In this document: one piece after another, positions 31,546-42,715 of the stretch | Position numbering within the stretch: position 1 is the first letter of the stretch | Layout: every line of letters begins with the position of its first letter | Source: Zopfochytrium polystomum | Lineage: Eukaryota; Chytridiomycota; Chytridiomycetes; Chytridiales; Chytridiaceae | DNA: 64,000 nucleotides | Assembly (NCBI GenBank): GCA_025765615.1 | Contig: JAIVFJ010000083.1 | Coordinates: 62,001-126,000, forward strand | Reading direction: 5' to 3' | Made by a program: the position numbers and the translations under genes | The notes under the pieces: model-generated | Told to the model about the DNA's origin: nothing | The model's database searches: none | The model's input: only the letters and a program-made list of their open reading frames with translations

Positions 31546-32384
31546 AGTCCGTGCTGGGCCCTCCTTGTTTTCTCCTCTTGGCTCAGAGGACCCTTAGGAA
31601 GTGTCTCAACTGCATCCACTTGCATGGGTTCAGGAACTGTAAGAGCTTGAGGAACTGGGGTAGGTCTTGATGTAGTTCCTACTTGTCTTTGCTTCAGCCT
31701 CTTGGAGTAGAGTCTGTTGTCAATCTTGATGGCAAGGAGAATGTACTCTTCCAAGGTCTCAGGGATGTGCAGAGACTGGGAGAGCATGTCTTGGATAGAC
31801 TCATGGAGACCATCATGGTACAGCTCCATCAGAGCTGCATCATTGTATCCAGAGTCTCTGGCTAGTTGCTTGAATTGGTTGGTGTAGGCCACACAAGATT
31901 GCTTTCCTTGCTTGATATGCTTGAGCTTGGATCTTGCTGTCCAAGATGCGTAGGGGTCACCAAAGGTAGCTTCCAGCCCCTCCCAGAGCTCTTGCAGGGT
32001 GGTGGGTGTGCTTGGGAGAGATCTGTACCATGATTGAGCTTGACCAGACAGGAGGGTGCTTGTGAAAAGAACCTTGACTTGCTCACTGGGAAATCTTGAA
32101 GGTTGGAGAAGGATGACATTCTCCACAGTGGCCATGAAGTTCCTAAGGTCTTTGGCCAGCCCAGTGAACTTGTCAGGGCTGGGAACCTTGGGCTCTCTTG
32201 CTTGGTTGGCTTGAGGCAGGGGAAGAGCTTGATGTTCTTGTTGATGAAGTTGTTGTTGAAGCTGGTGCTGCTGGTGAAGGACTTGTTCTTGAAGTTGGTG
32301 TGTCTGTCTTAAAAGGGCTTGTAATTGGTCCATCAAGGCTTGGAAGGCAGTTGCATCAGGGAAGGTGTTGTTTGGGTCAGACAT
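31461..32384 (-). CDS. gag: Chromovirus Gag, intact
   Basis: 307 residues from the ATG at 32384 (MSDPNNTFPDATAF). A Gln-rich coiled N-terminus (about residues 15-60), a retrotransposon Gag core (about 75-215) and one CCHC zinc knuckle (CFYCGSKEHAVKDC) near the C-terminus. Gag forms the virus-like particle and the knuckle binds element RNA. The last 85 nt overlap pol. Conserved nearly unchanged in copy 3. Confidence 0.95.
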   Translation of the reverse strand: MSDPNNTFPDATAFQALMDQLQALLRQTHQLQEQVLHQQHQLQQQLHQQEHQALPLPQANQAREPKVPSPDKFTGLAKDLRNFMATVENVILLQPSRFPSEQVKVLFTSTLLSGQAQSWYRSLPSTPTTLQELWEGLEATFGDPYASWTARSKLKHIKQGKQSCVAYTNQFKQLARDSGYNDAALMELYHDGLHESIQDMLSQSLHIPETLEEYILLAIKIDNRLYSKRLKQRQVGTTSRPTPVPQALTVPEPMQVDAVETLPKGPLSQEEKTRRAQHGLCFYCGSKEHAVKDCPRKKHPNSQVQAH

Positions 32385-32411
32385 GATGGCAGAGAGTAGT
32401 AGGAGAGGGTG

Positions 32412-32422
32412 AAGTGAATTAT
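32412..32422 (-). promoter_or_regulatory. Self-primer binding site, copy 2
   Basis: Element-strand ATAATTCACTT lies 2 nt after the 5' LTR. Its exact complement AAGTGAATTAT is in the LTR (32495-32505), about 35 nt after the start of the TATA box, near where the RNA should begin. This fits Tf1-type self-priming. Confidence 0.7.
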
Positions 32423-32424
32423 GA

Positions 32425-32777
32425 TGTCAGGAACAGGGCAGGACAGGACAAGGCAGACAAGGAACTGAGAGGAGTGATGATTGTATTGGAAACAATAATT
32501 CACTTGAGGGATGGGACAGGTCCCCCATCCCCCTTTTATACCTTTTGAGAGTGTTCCTTGTCAAGACTCCAAGAAAGTTCCAGAAACAGCAATTAGTAAT
32601 ACAATGATACCAATGATACCAATGACAACAAGACAAGTCAGGAAAGCAAAGAAGGTTCCAGAAGGTTCCACAAGGTTCCATGAAGGAATGTTCTAGAAGG
32701 TTCCAGAAGGTTCCAGAAGGTTCCATGAAGGAATGTTCTAGAAGGTTCCAGAGGTTTCCAGAGGGTGATTCATAACA
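32425..32777 (-). mobile_element. 5' LTR of copy 2 with TATA box and heat-shock-element array
   Basis: 353 bp. TATAAAA at 32534-32540 (minus strand). The tract 32651-32762 holds GAA/TTC pentamers phased every 5 bp (for example GAAggTTCcaGAAggTTC). Confidence 0.95.
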
Positions 32778-33746
32778 CTTACAGGGTCGTCAGGCATCTC
32801 CACCACACATAAAGCCACAATGATCATTGATTTTTTCTGCTCAAAGAAGCACCTTGTCAACTGACACTCGAGACCCCACCCTCCACCGCCGCCCTCCACC
32901 GCCTTGCTGCCACCAGATTGACGCCAGATTGATGTCAGATCGTTGTCAGATCATCAGATCGTCAGATCGTCGCCAGATCGCCAGATTGCTGCCAGATTGA
33001 CTCCAAATTGTCAGGACCAGACTTCATACTTGCTCTGCCTTTTGTTAGGTGGCACTGACTGGTTAGCAGCATGTGAAGATTTGAGCCGAGGAAGTCAGCT
33101 TCCTATGTCAACGGCAGCCTCGTCGCCGCTGCTGATGCGACTTACACTAAGTCAGGTAAGCTGAAAGGCCTAATCTGAATCCAACGAAAAGAGTTAGGTG
33201 AAGACAGCGGTGATTCTAGCTTTGGCTGTTGTACAGATTAATAATAATAATAAGAGCACAAATAATAATAGTGACAGGTGATGTAGGTGCGACAACAAGT
33301 GTCAGTCGGTGGCTTATGTGGACAACCAATAATAATAAAATAATAATATATACAGCGGAGTCCAAGCCGAATGCGTGTATAACGCGCTTCGAGACAGGTG
33401 GATAATCCTCACAATTATCAGTGAAAAAGTGGGTATACACTCTTTTATTTGAGGTCACAGGCTTGATGGCCTGTTGTCCTCACACCTCGCGCTACCCTCA
33501 CTGTCGCAAGCCAGATGGATTTGAAGAGACTCTGTATTGGTGCCAAAGGACATAAATCAGATTGAAGAAAAAAGGAAAAAGAGAAATGGCCCAAAAACAG
33601 AGAGAGACAAAAATTGACAAGTGAACCCCCTGACTTGGAACATCCACCACAAATGCTCTAAGTCTCCCCAACCCTATGCGTGTATGTACAAGTGCCGAAA
33701 ATAAATAATAAATTAGGTGGGCTTGGGGTATGGCCTGTCAGGCACC
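32778..33746. repeat. Repeat mosaic between chromovirus copy 2 and a solo LTR
   Basis: Contains a GATC-rich tract (32880-33010), a recurrent edge GTTAGGTGGCACTGACTGG (33045), a block 33085-33235 that matches 50585-50735, an ATA-rich stretch, and the shared tail at 33400-33485. No gene is supported. Confidence 0.55.
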
Positions 33747-34063
33747 TGTTATGAATCACCCTCTGGAAACCTCTGGAACCTTCTAGAACATTCCTTCATG
33801 GAACCTTGTGGAACCTTCTGGAACCTTCTTTGCTTTCCTGACTTGTCTTGTTGTTGTCATTGGTATCATTGGTATCATTGTATTACTAATTGCTCTTTCT
33901 GGAACTTTCCTTGAGTCTTGACAAGGAAGACTCTCAAAAGGTATAAAAGGGGGATGGGGGGACCTGTCCCATCCCTCAAGTGAATTATTGTTTCCAATAC
34001 AATCATCACTCCTCTCAGTTCCTTGTCTGCCATGCCTTGCCTTGTCCTGCCATGTTCCTGACA
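33747..34063 (+). mobile_element. Solo gypsy LTR with 5-bp target duplication
   Basis: 317 bp, TGTTATGAATC...TTCCTGACA, flanked on both sides by GCACC. It has the single, unduplicated form of the U3 array. Confidence 0.92.
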
Positions 34064-34354
34064 GCACCCCATCCCTAGGCAGTTGGGCAGTCTCTGTTGG
34101 TCACCAAAAAGAAAATATGTTGAGAAAACCCTGGCGCAATGGAAACTGTTAAGACGAAAGTAGTAAAAGCAGGCCCAATAATAAAGACAGGTTAGGCACA
34201 AGTACGCTTTGATAGCGCCTTGGAAACTAAAGAACTGGGAATAAGAATAGGGGTCCCAATCCTTGCAGTTTTATGACAGGTACGCTTGTTTTTGCGAATA
34301 AAATCCCTAGACTTTGTCACTGAGACCTCAATGTAGTCTCACATGCTCGCTTGC

Positions 34355-34640
34355 ACTGTTGACAAATACTCTGAGTATTAAGTGGAACGGAAATCTGGTG
34401 TTAACAGTTTTCCTCCTCCTCTGCTCAAGCAGATAATATTGGAGAGGTTTTTACCCTGTGCCAGTCACACTAGCAACTATTACATCGTGCACATCATCAT
34501 TATGTATCAATTATTCATAACAGAGTTTTTCTCTTTCTCTTGAAGTTGGGGAGAAGGACCACCCACAAACACACATCTCCGCTTCATTCACTCCTTCCAC
34601 TCACTCACTCAGAGTAGACTGTTTACACATTTATCGTTGC
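34355..34640 (+). repeat. Dispersed repeat family X, copy
   Basis: About 285 bp from GACAAATACTCTGAGTATTAAG to GAGTAGACTGTTTACA. Other copies are at 51725-51998 (same strand) and 63749-64000 (opposite strand); part of it occurs in the inverted repeat at 6540-6670. Non-coding. Confidence 0.8.
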
Positions 34641-34914
34641 TGTGCCTGTTATCCTCACTCCAACACAGAGCCAGCAGTGTCAGACAGTTGGTGGTGGGCC
34701 AGCTGCATTCCCCACCCGCAGCCCCTTAAGAGGAGCTTCTGAAGGGACCATGTACTCGCCTGGGTGTGTATCACCTCTCACTACCCTCACCTTGTGAGCC
34801 AGATGGATTTGAAGGGACTCTGAGCCAACATTTCAAAAATCCCCCAAAAACAGACCCTTGAAGGACAGAATTCTTCTTCTATTTTAGCTTCCCCTCACTG
34901 CTCATAAAACTTGA

Positions 34915-36485
34915 TCAACGACGATCTCCGAGCCTGAAGCGCCTCGCCTTGCCGCCGCCCGTCGCCCTTTTGACCGCAGGTGCAGCCTTGGCCGCCTTTG
35001 CCTTCGCCGTCGCAGCGGCTTTGGGCTTCTTCTGCGCGGCCTTCCCTCCCTTGGGCCTGGCGCTCTTTCCTTGCATCTTTGGCGTTCGTTTCACCGCACC
35101 CTTTCCATTCTTTGGCGATGGCTGGGTCGTCTCGAATTTCCTCTGCCGAACCTTGCCGCTCTTCCCTCCTGCTTTGGAAGTGGCCTTGCCGTTCTTCCCC
35201 CTTGCTTTAAACGCAGCCGCCTTCGATCGCGATTTTCGGGATTGGGGCGCCCGACCGCCGGCCTTTTTTGCCTTGGCTTTGGTCGCCTTGGACTTGCCCC
35301 TTTTGTCACGCCCCAGAGTCTTTGACCGCTCCGTCGACTTCTTGGGAGGACCGCCGCGCTCCTGCTTGCTCCCCGGCTTGGCCGTGTCGCGCGTCCTTGG
35401 GACTTTTCCGGCTTTGTCCGTTGGAGATTTCTCGACCGCTTTAGCGATCGCATTCTTTGGAGCGCTCAGGCCTCGCGACTTGGTCTGATGCACGCATTTT
35501 AAGTAATCCCCTCACAAAAGTCGAGACGGCCTTACGCCAAACTACAGGCTACCTTTACCTCTGCGTCTTCCGTGACAGGCTTTTTGGGGATCGGGCAAGC
35601 CGTACTCGATCTCCGTGTAATTCCGCCATCTGGTCCGACATAACAGTCAGTCGCGCCCATAATCTGCTGAAACTCTTGGCACTTCTTGCACGCTCGTACA
35701 AATTGCGCGGGGCGTGTGTCATCGTGAACCTTTCCGAACGCAGCAAATCGTCCTCCGTCGCCATTGATGGAGTTTTTTCGAGCCAGGAAACCACGGTTTC
35801 GGACCTCTTGTGACTTAGCACTCAGCTCCGCGCATCCGCGGTGGTGTCCGCAACGAACGGCAGCAGCATGGACGTTTTCGGTGTTTGTTCGCACTCCGTT
35901 CGAGCTTCCCGTGACGGTGGTGGAGAAGAAGACCTTCTTTCCGTCCTTTGGGTGATAGGCCGAGACGACCAAATGCCTTGCCTTCTCCTCATCTGACAGA
36001 CTGACGTAAAAGGCCTTTGTGTCTTGACGAAGGTGAGCATCGGTGTATTGGGCGGGGTCTGAAATTTGCTTCTCTGCCGTCGTCACCAAGATATTGGCCC
36101 GCTCCTGTTGGTCCTTCTTGTTCCTCTTCCCGGCGCCGACGGTTTCAAATCCCTCCTCATCTATCTCGGCGCCCCCAACAAGGGTTGTCATTGTAATGGG
36201 TCCGTCATTGGCGCCGTCCCCGTCCATCTCCTCGACGTCGCTGCCGCGGGCGGATCCAACATCCACAAGGCCGGGCCAGTCGAGCGCCTTGTGGAAGTCC
36301 TCGTCAGCGATCACGGCTGCGTCGGCAATGGTCGCTGCGGTCCAGAAGAAGTCGTGGTCGTTTGCGATGCCGGGCGATTCGAGACGCTCCAATGCCGCCG
36401 CCGCCGAGGGCAGTGCCTGAGCGCTCTGCTGGAGGAAGAGGACGGCGAGCAGTGCGAGGAGTTCCACGACCACGGTGGCGAGCAT
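34915..36485 (-). CDS. Secreted-type protein with Lys/Ala-rich histone-H1-like tail
   Basis: Exon 1 36485-35559, GT-AG intron 35485-35558 (74 nt, GTAAAG...GCATCAG), exon 2 35484-34915; 498 residues from MLATVVVELLALLAVLFLQQ, a strong signal peptide. An upstream in-frame ATG (about 36629) would give a longer cytoplasmic tail and make it a signal anchor. The middle has an acidic stretch, then a compact Cys-bearing region (CGHHRGCAEL, CKKCQEFQQIMGATDC, CPIPKK). The exon-2 tail of about 190 residues is dominated by Lys, Ala, Gly and Pro, like linker histones or DNA-condensing proteins. No known family is recognised. A secretory head joined to a nucleic-acid-like basic tail is unusual; the intron junction is clean and in frame, so the fusion is probably real. 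Function unknown. Confidence 0.6.
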
Positions 36486-37363
36486 GGTGCTATTGTGGAG
36501 GAGTAGGCAGATGTGGGAAGAACGCTGTGATCGGGCTGCTGCGGTGGTGGTGGACGCGGAGCGGCGACTTTTGGGCGACGGCGGTGAGGACGGCGGTGAG
36601 AACGGCTGTGTCTTTGCTGCGTCGGTCATTGATTCTTGGTGTGCGAGGGGGGGAGAGTGCGCGAGGAACGACGTGGAAGGAGCGAGGAAAAAAAACTCAA
36701 AAAACGCTCTTCTTTTATGGTCTGTTGGAAGGGGTGCTTGAATCACAGAGAGGAATGGCTGTTTGTTGTTTGTTTGTTTGTTTGTTGTTTTTAAGACAAA
36801 AACAAGAAAAGGTTGTCTCCAATTAAGTTGAGACAGACACAAAGCTGGCCGCTGTGATGGTTTGTTTGTTGGAGACAAAGATTCAGCCACACCGAGAAAT
36901 CAGACACACAGTCGATCGTCCTTCATCTAATGAGACACAGAAAAGGAAACACACCAGGGTTCTTTGTTCCTCGTTTTTTTGAGGGAGCGGAAACGTTTGA
37001 GCAGACAGTAAAGAGAAAGGGAGGGAGCGAGCGAGCGACAGAGAAAAAGCGCAAAATAGACGGTAGCGAGTGCGGCACACACACGCGCACACACACACAC
37101 TCACTCCACCCAAACCTTCCCGCACTGCCCACTGATCCCTCCTCTCCGTCCTAACCACTCTGCTGATCCAGCTACTGGTCGGCAAAAATCAAGGCGATCG
37201 TGCTCAGCTTTGTCGACGATCTTTAAAGGAGCGAGCGACCGTAAGATCTGGCCCGGCGGGGTCCAGAATTTCGCAGGTCCATCAAGGTCTGTATGATCCG
37301 TATTCCCTTCATCTTTGATGACCGAAGCGCGTGACGCGCGAATCAAGACAAGCGCAACCAAAC

Positions 37364-38180
37364 CTACGTTCCACTCTCCGAGTCCACCGCCAGCGTGGGG
37401 TCGTCCCTTGCGTGCCGGCGATTGAGCTCTTCAGGTTCTTTGCTTTTGCTTGGGGTCATTAGTTCTGCAGAAAACTCGAAGACATCCTCACTGAGCATGT
37501 TGTTTTCGCACAGTCCAAGGTTTGTGTTTCTGGAGCTAACGATTTCAGGAATAAAGTAGGCCAGTTTTGGGCCACTCCTGCTTCAGAATTGGACCGTATT
37601 AGATCCTTTCCTCCTTTTTTTTTTGTTTGTTTCCTGTTGTTGTAGCGGGCCTATTCCGCATTCCATTTTATGAAAGCTTCCCCCGTGTAGCCATCATTCA
37701 CACGTACTGTAACACGTTTACCTTGTATTACAGTATGTTGTGACGCATTTTTTTTCGATCTCTCAATATCCCTTGTTGTTTTTTCCCTCAGAATCAACCA
37801 ACGTTCGTCCCAACGAACTGCAAAGGCCAAGATGACGGTATCGTCAATGAATGGGTTTTTTTCATGGTAAATCAAATCAGGTTCGCGGGAAGCGGGCAAG
37901 AAGCTCCAACGTAGCGTACTGGGGAGAAAGGTAATAGTCACTCAGAAAGTCGATGGGAACTGGCGAGTTACCGAGGTACATAAGTGCCATGGCACGCATT
38001 TCTAAAACAGACGGGAGATGTAAGTAGTTTGGGCCAAAGGCATCCATGAGTATGACTGGCATTTACTATTGAGAGAGATTGACTCACGTTCAGGCGTCAG
38101 CATGCGGTCCATAACATAACTCATTCGGCTCGCCATTGCAGGGAGCTCTTGATCAATTTCTCCTTCTTTTCCACCTCATT
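37364..38180 (-). pseudogene. Hormone-sensitive-lipase-like alpha/beta hydrolase, 3' part, broken
   Basis: Minus-strand exons: about 38170-38087 (ASRMSYVMDRMLTPE), an intron to about 38011, then MRAMALMYLGNS...DYYLSPQYATLELLARFPRT, then EKNPFIDDTVILA with the catalytic-Asp block of HSL-type lipases, and a final part (ENNMLSEDVFEFSAEL) to the stop at 37364-37366. Between FPRT and the Asp block the frame is shifted (near 37880, consistent with a 4-nt insertion). The 5' half with the oxyanion HGG and GDSAG motifs is missing, replaced by repeat DNA beyond 38180. HSL relatives hydrolyse acylglycerols or sterol esters on lipid droplets. Truncation plus frameshift argue for a pseudogene; an assembly error at the shift is possible. 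Confidence 0.55.
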
Positions 38181-38296
38181 GTGAGATTCCTATCTCACCA
38201 ATCATGGTCTTAGCTGGGTCTCCCTAAAAGCTCTCCCCCAGTTATGACTATGTCATTACATTGGCTCGAAACTTATTTTATTTTCTCTTACTACTA

Positions 38297-39676
38297 CTAG
38301 GGGATGCCTGTTGACTTATAAGCAATCCTTCCCAAAAAAAAAAAAAGTAGAAAGAAAGAAGATACTGAAGAGTGTGGCAGTCCACAATGAATGCAGTGGC
38401 ACGCCATGTAGAGGGATGAGGGAAAATTGTTTTTGAGTCAGGGGGCAGAAACCCCCTGAGCCCTTGTGGGGGAACTGATGCCCCTCAACCCCCCCACTCA
38501 AAAGAGAGAGGTCGCAGCCGATTTGATAACTTGTCCACCAACAGCCCAATAGCCAGAATCAGAGACATAGAGGATGACAGACAACCCGTTGACTGCCCGT
38601 TGACTGCCACTCCCAGACTCAGAGACAGGAAGGGAGGTAGACAGACAACCCGTTGAATTCCACTCAGATAGACAGACAGCATGTTGACTTCCTTCCTTTT
38701 TGAATTTCACTGCCCCTTTCAGAGAGTGACAAATCATTGAATGATAGAAACTGGGCTGACTTTGCAAAATCATAAGCAGAAATAATATTTTAGTTGGGTT
38801 CAGCCACCCCACGCTTCTCTGTATGGGGGCTCCTGCCCCCTGAGCCCCCCAGTGGAGGCTGCTTCCCCCCTTCAACACCCCCAGCTTGAAAGAGACAGAG
38901 ATAGAGTGAGAGATTGCAGACAATTTTATTCCTTTTCCATCAACAGCCAACATACAGAGTCAGAGACAGAGAGCAAGATAGACAACCCATTGACTACCCG
39001 TTAACAGCCAGTCTCAGACTCAGAGTCAGTGAGGGAGGTAGACAGACAACCCGTTGACTTCCACTCAGATAAACAGACAGCCTGTTGACTTCCTTTTGAA
39101 GTTTGCCACGCGTTTCAATTAGGCACTAAAGAAAAAATATAAAACCCACACAGTCCCCACTAATCCACTATTGCAATTAGAAAACGGGTTTACATAGTGG
39201 ACAGAGAGAGTGTGTGAGAGAGATAGAGAGAGAGGCTGGGTTGTTTTTTTGAGTCAGGGCTCCCGCTCCCTGAGCCCCCCTCAACCCCCCTGCTTGAAAG
39301 AGACAGAAAGAGAGACAGAGATTGCAGACAATATTATTCCTTTCCATCAACAGCCAACAAACAGAGTCAAAGACAGAGAGTGAGACAGACAACCTGTTCA
39401 CTGCCCGTTGACTGCCACTCCAAGACTCAGAGACAGGGAGGTAGACAAACAACCTGTTGACTTCCACTCAGATAGACAGACAGCCTGTTGACTTTCTTTT
39501 TGAATTTCGCCACTGCATTTCAATTGGGTGCGAAAGAAAAAAAAAAGGAAACCCCCCCCCCTCACCTTGCCACTCCACTATTACAATAAGAAAACTGGAA
39601 GGAGGGAGAGAGATGAAAGAGACAGGAGAGAGAAAGAGAGAGAGAGACAGAGAGAGAGGGTGAGAGAGAGATGGAC

Positions 39677-39715
<39 letters not shown>

Positions 39716-41500
39716 GCCCGCTGACTGTCAGTAGGAGAGAGAGAGAGAGAGAGAGGAAGAGGAGAGAGAGGAGAGGAGAGAGATGAGAGACGAGAGAGAG
39801 AGAGAGAGAGAGGCGATAATGAGAGACAGAGCATTGACTCTCCTCAAGAGAGAGAGAGAGGAGAGAGAGGGGAGAGAGAGAGAGGAAAGAGAGAGGGGGA
39901 GCGAGAGGAGAAAGAGAGACAGAGAGAGATAGACAGAAAAAAAAATGAGAGACAGAGCATTGACTTCCTTCCTTTTCGGATTTTTTCCGCCGAGTTTTGA
40001 TTGGGCACCAAAGACAAAAAATTAGCCCCCCCTCACTAATTGCAATTAGGAAAACAGTTTACCCGCAAAGCCTTGTTTTCCTTAGTAGATTGACTAGGGG
40101 ATGCCTGTTGACTTATAAGCAATCCTTCCCAAAAAAAAAAAAGTAGAAAAAAAGAAGATACTGAAGAGTGTGGCAGTCCACAATGAATGCAGTGGCACGC
40201 CATGTAGAGGAATAGGGGAAAAATGTTTTCGAGTCAGGGAGCAGGAACCCCCTGAGGCCTTGTGGGGGGACTGATGCCCCTCAACCCCCCCCACTCAAAA
40301 GAAATAGGGCGCGGCTGATTTGATAACTTGTCCACCAACAGCCCACTAGCCAGAGTAAGAGACATAGAGGATGACAGAGAACCAATTGATTGCCCGTTGA
40401 CTGCCACTCCCAGACTCAGAGACAGGGAGGGAGGTAGATAGACAACCCGTTGAATTCCACTCAGATAGACAGACAGCATGTTGACTTCCTTCCTTTTTGA
40501 ATTTCACTGACACTTTCAGAGAGTGACAAATCATTGAATGATAGAAACAACAGCCCAGTTGACTTTACAAAATCATAAGCAGAAATAGTATTTTAGTTTC
40601 GTGGGGGGCGGGGTTCAGCCACATCTCGCTTCTCTGTATGGGGGCTCCTGCCCCCTGAGCCCCCCAGTGGGGGCTGCTTCCCCTTCAACCCCGCCAGCTT
40701 GAAAGGGACAGAGATAGAGTGAGAGATTGCAGACAATTTTATTCCTTTTCCATCAACAGCCAACATACAAAGTCAGAGACAGAGAGCAAGACAGACAACC
40801 TGTTGACTGCCCATTGACTGCCAGTCTCAGACTCAGGGACAGGGAGGGAGGTAGACAGACAAACCCGTTGGCTTCCACTCAGACAAACAGACAGCCCGTT
40901 GACTTCCTTTTGAATTTTGCCACTCCACAAAGCCTTGTGTTCTTTAGTGTGTTGATTTTGCCACTCCGTTTGGATAGGGCACTAAAGAAAAAACATTAAA
41001 CCCACACTGTCCCCCCTACTCCACTATTCCAATTAGAAAACGGTTTTACATAGTGGACAGAGAGAGTCTGGATTGTTTTTTTGAGTCAGGGGGCTCCCGA
41101 CCCCCCAGCCCCCCTCAACCCCCCTGCTTGAAAAAGACAGAGAGAGTGAGAGATTGCAGACAATTTTATTCCTTTTCCATCTACAGCCAACATTCAGAGC
41201 CAGAAACAGAGAGCAAGACAGACAACCCATTGATTGCCTGTTGACTGCCACTCCCAGACTCACAGACAGGGAGGTGGACAGACAACCCGTTGACTTCCAC
41301 TCAGACAAACAGACAGCCCGTTGACTTCCTTTTGAATTTTGCCACTGAGTTTCGATTAGGCACTAAAGAAAAAACATTAAACCCACACTGTCCCCCCTTC
41401 TCCACTATTGCAATTAGAAAACAGGGTTACATAGTGGACAGAGAGAGAGTGTGTGAGAGAGATAGAGAGAGAGGCTGGGTTGTTTTTTTGAGTCAGGGGG
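38297..41500. repeat. Duplicated purine-rich repeat cluster
   Basis: A block of about 1.2 kb from ACTAGGGGATGCCTG (38297) recurs from about 40091, a spacing near 1.8 kb. Within it a 200-bp unit (ATTGCAGACAATTTTATTCC to GTTGACTTCC) recurs at about 38915, 39310, 40725, 41150 and, outside, 43775. GA and ACAG microsatellites lie at 39590-39940. No gene is supported; Ser/Leu-rich open frames are artefacts. Confidence 0.75.
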
Positions 41501-42629
41501 CGGGAGCCCCCTGAGCCCCCCTGTGGGGGGGGCTGCCGCCCCCCCCTAAACCCCCCTGTGAGACTGTGCTCTCTAAATCCTCACCCTGGGCTATGGGTGG
41601 CAAATAGAGCAATGGCCTAAATACCAATCCTGAAAAGTGAAAAAGGGCAAAAAAGGAGATGTCTAGGGGTCACTAGACAGGACAGTGTATTTGGAGTCTT
41701 AAGAAGCCCAAGAAACACAAAGAAACTCTCTTACTACACACAAAGAGAAGACTCTCACACTCAGACCAAAGGCAACTGTGAAAAGGTGGCACACCAGCAA
41801 AGAATGTGCAGGGTTCTCTGGTCCATGACACAGAGTGGGCCCAATGGGAGGCAAAAGCCAAAGCCAAAGGGGACCGGGAAATCCGGGTAACAATGCTGGA
41901 GGTGCAAGATGCAGCAAGCTCCAGGGAGCGGCACTAAGTGCAGCACTCCAATCCAACTGAAGAAGACAAGAGAGTGGGGAGGAAAGTGGCCAGACCCCGG
42001 TCTGTTGGAGCCACCACCATGGAGCAAGGCTCCCTCTCTGTCAAAGACAAGCCCTAAGTTGGAGGGGGTTGGACACAGAGGGCAAACACAAGGAACAGTT
42101 AGTGTGCAGAGGTGTCTGTTGAATTAAATCAGAACTGTTTTCCACTTAACAGAACCAGACACAACTTGTCTCACTCCAAGGAGAAGTTCCAACTCAATCC
42201 AAGGAGGGGGCACACAGGGGTGGGAGACAGTGGGACTCTTCTTACTTCATCCTACTAGGACACAGACATCTGCTTCACCAAGCCAGAGGAATTCCCTATC
42301 TTAGAAGCAAGGAAGGTTAACACCCACTCCCTCACCCAAATGTGGCACCATGACATCACAGGCATTAATCTGAGAGAAAGAGGGTCTGAACCCAGTGAAG
42401 ACCAGGCCCACCAGAGGCCACAGGAGCCAACAACCAGGGAAGAGGGGGCATACCTGAGAGACCATTCCTGCAGCAGTACCTGACCAGACAGCTCATTCAT
42501 ATCCCCTTGAGAGACCTGGATTTGACTAGATGTATTGACAGGAACCTAGAGGCACCACCACAGACTTACCCTCCATCCTTCCATCACCAAGTGGCTCCTA
42601 CCCAGTCCAACCTAAACAGCATGCAGAAT

Positions 42630-42715
42630 TGGTGAGGTGCACTGGGGCTTGAACCCAGCACACTGCCATCATGGCCAAGAGGACTTCAACCTCCTGTCAC
42701 ACACCAGGGGACTGC
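42630..42715 (-). repeat. tRNA-like module 1, copy B
   Basis: Same T-arm and B box as copy A, with perfect CTGGG/CCCAG stem and GGTTCAAGCCC. Confidence 0.45.

Larger units (their letters stand above)
27473..32777 (-). mobile_element. Complete Ty3/gypsy chromovirus, copy 2 (5.3 kb)
   Basis: Minus-strand element with 353-bp LTRs at 32425-32777 (5') and 27473-27825 (3'), differing at only one position that I can see (32586). Order: LTR, primer site, gag, overlapping pol with protease, RT, RNase H, integrase and chromodomain, polypurine tract, LTR. Both frames are open and the catalytic motifs are present, so it may be competent. The flanks show a 16-bp direct duplication (CTTACAGGGTCGTCAG at 27457-27472 and 32778-32793). 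Chromodomain, apparent self-priming and -1 frameshift fit the Tf1/sushi-like branch. Confidence 0.95.

Noticed and set aside
34949..35488. 179-codon plus-strand open frame opposite the basic tail
   Set aside because: Mirror of the Lys/Ala-rich exon; the hydrophobic product is the antisense of AAG/GCC codons.
42630..42650. tRNA primer-binding site of an unseen LTR element (TGGTGAGGTGCACTGG)
   Set aside because: Similarity continues through the whole T arm and no LTR end (CA) precedes it.
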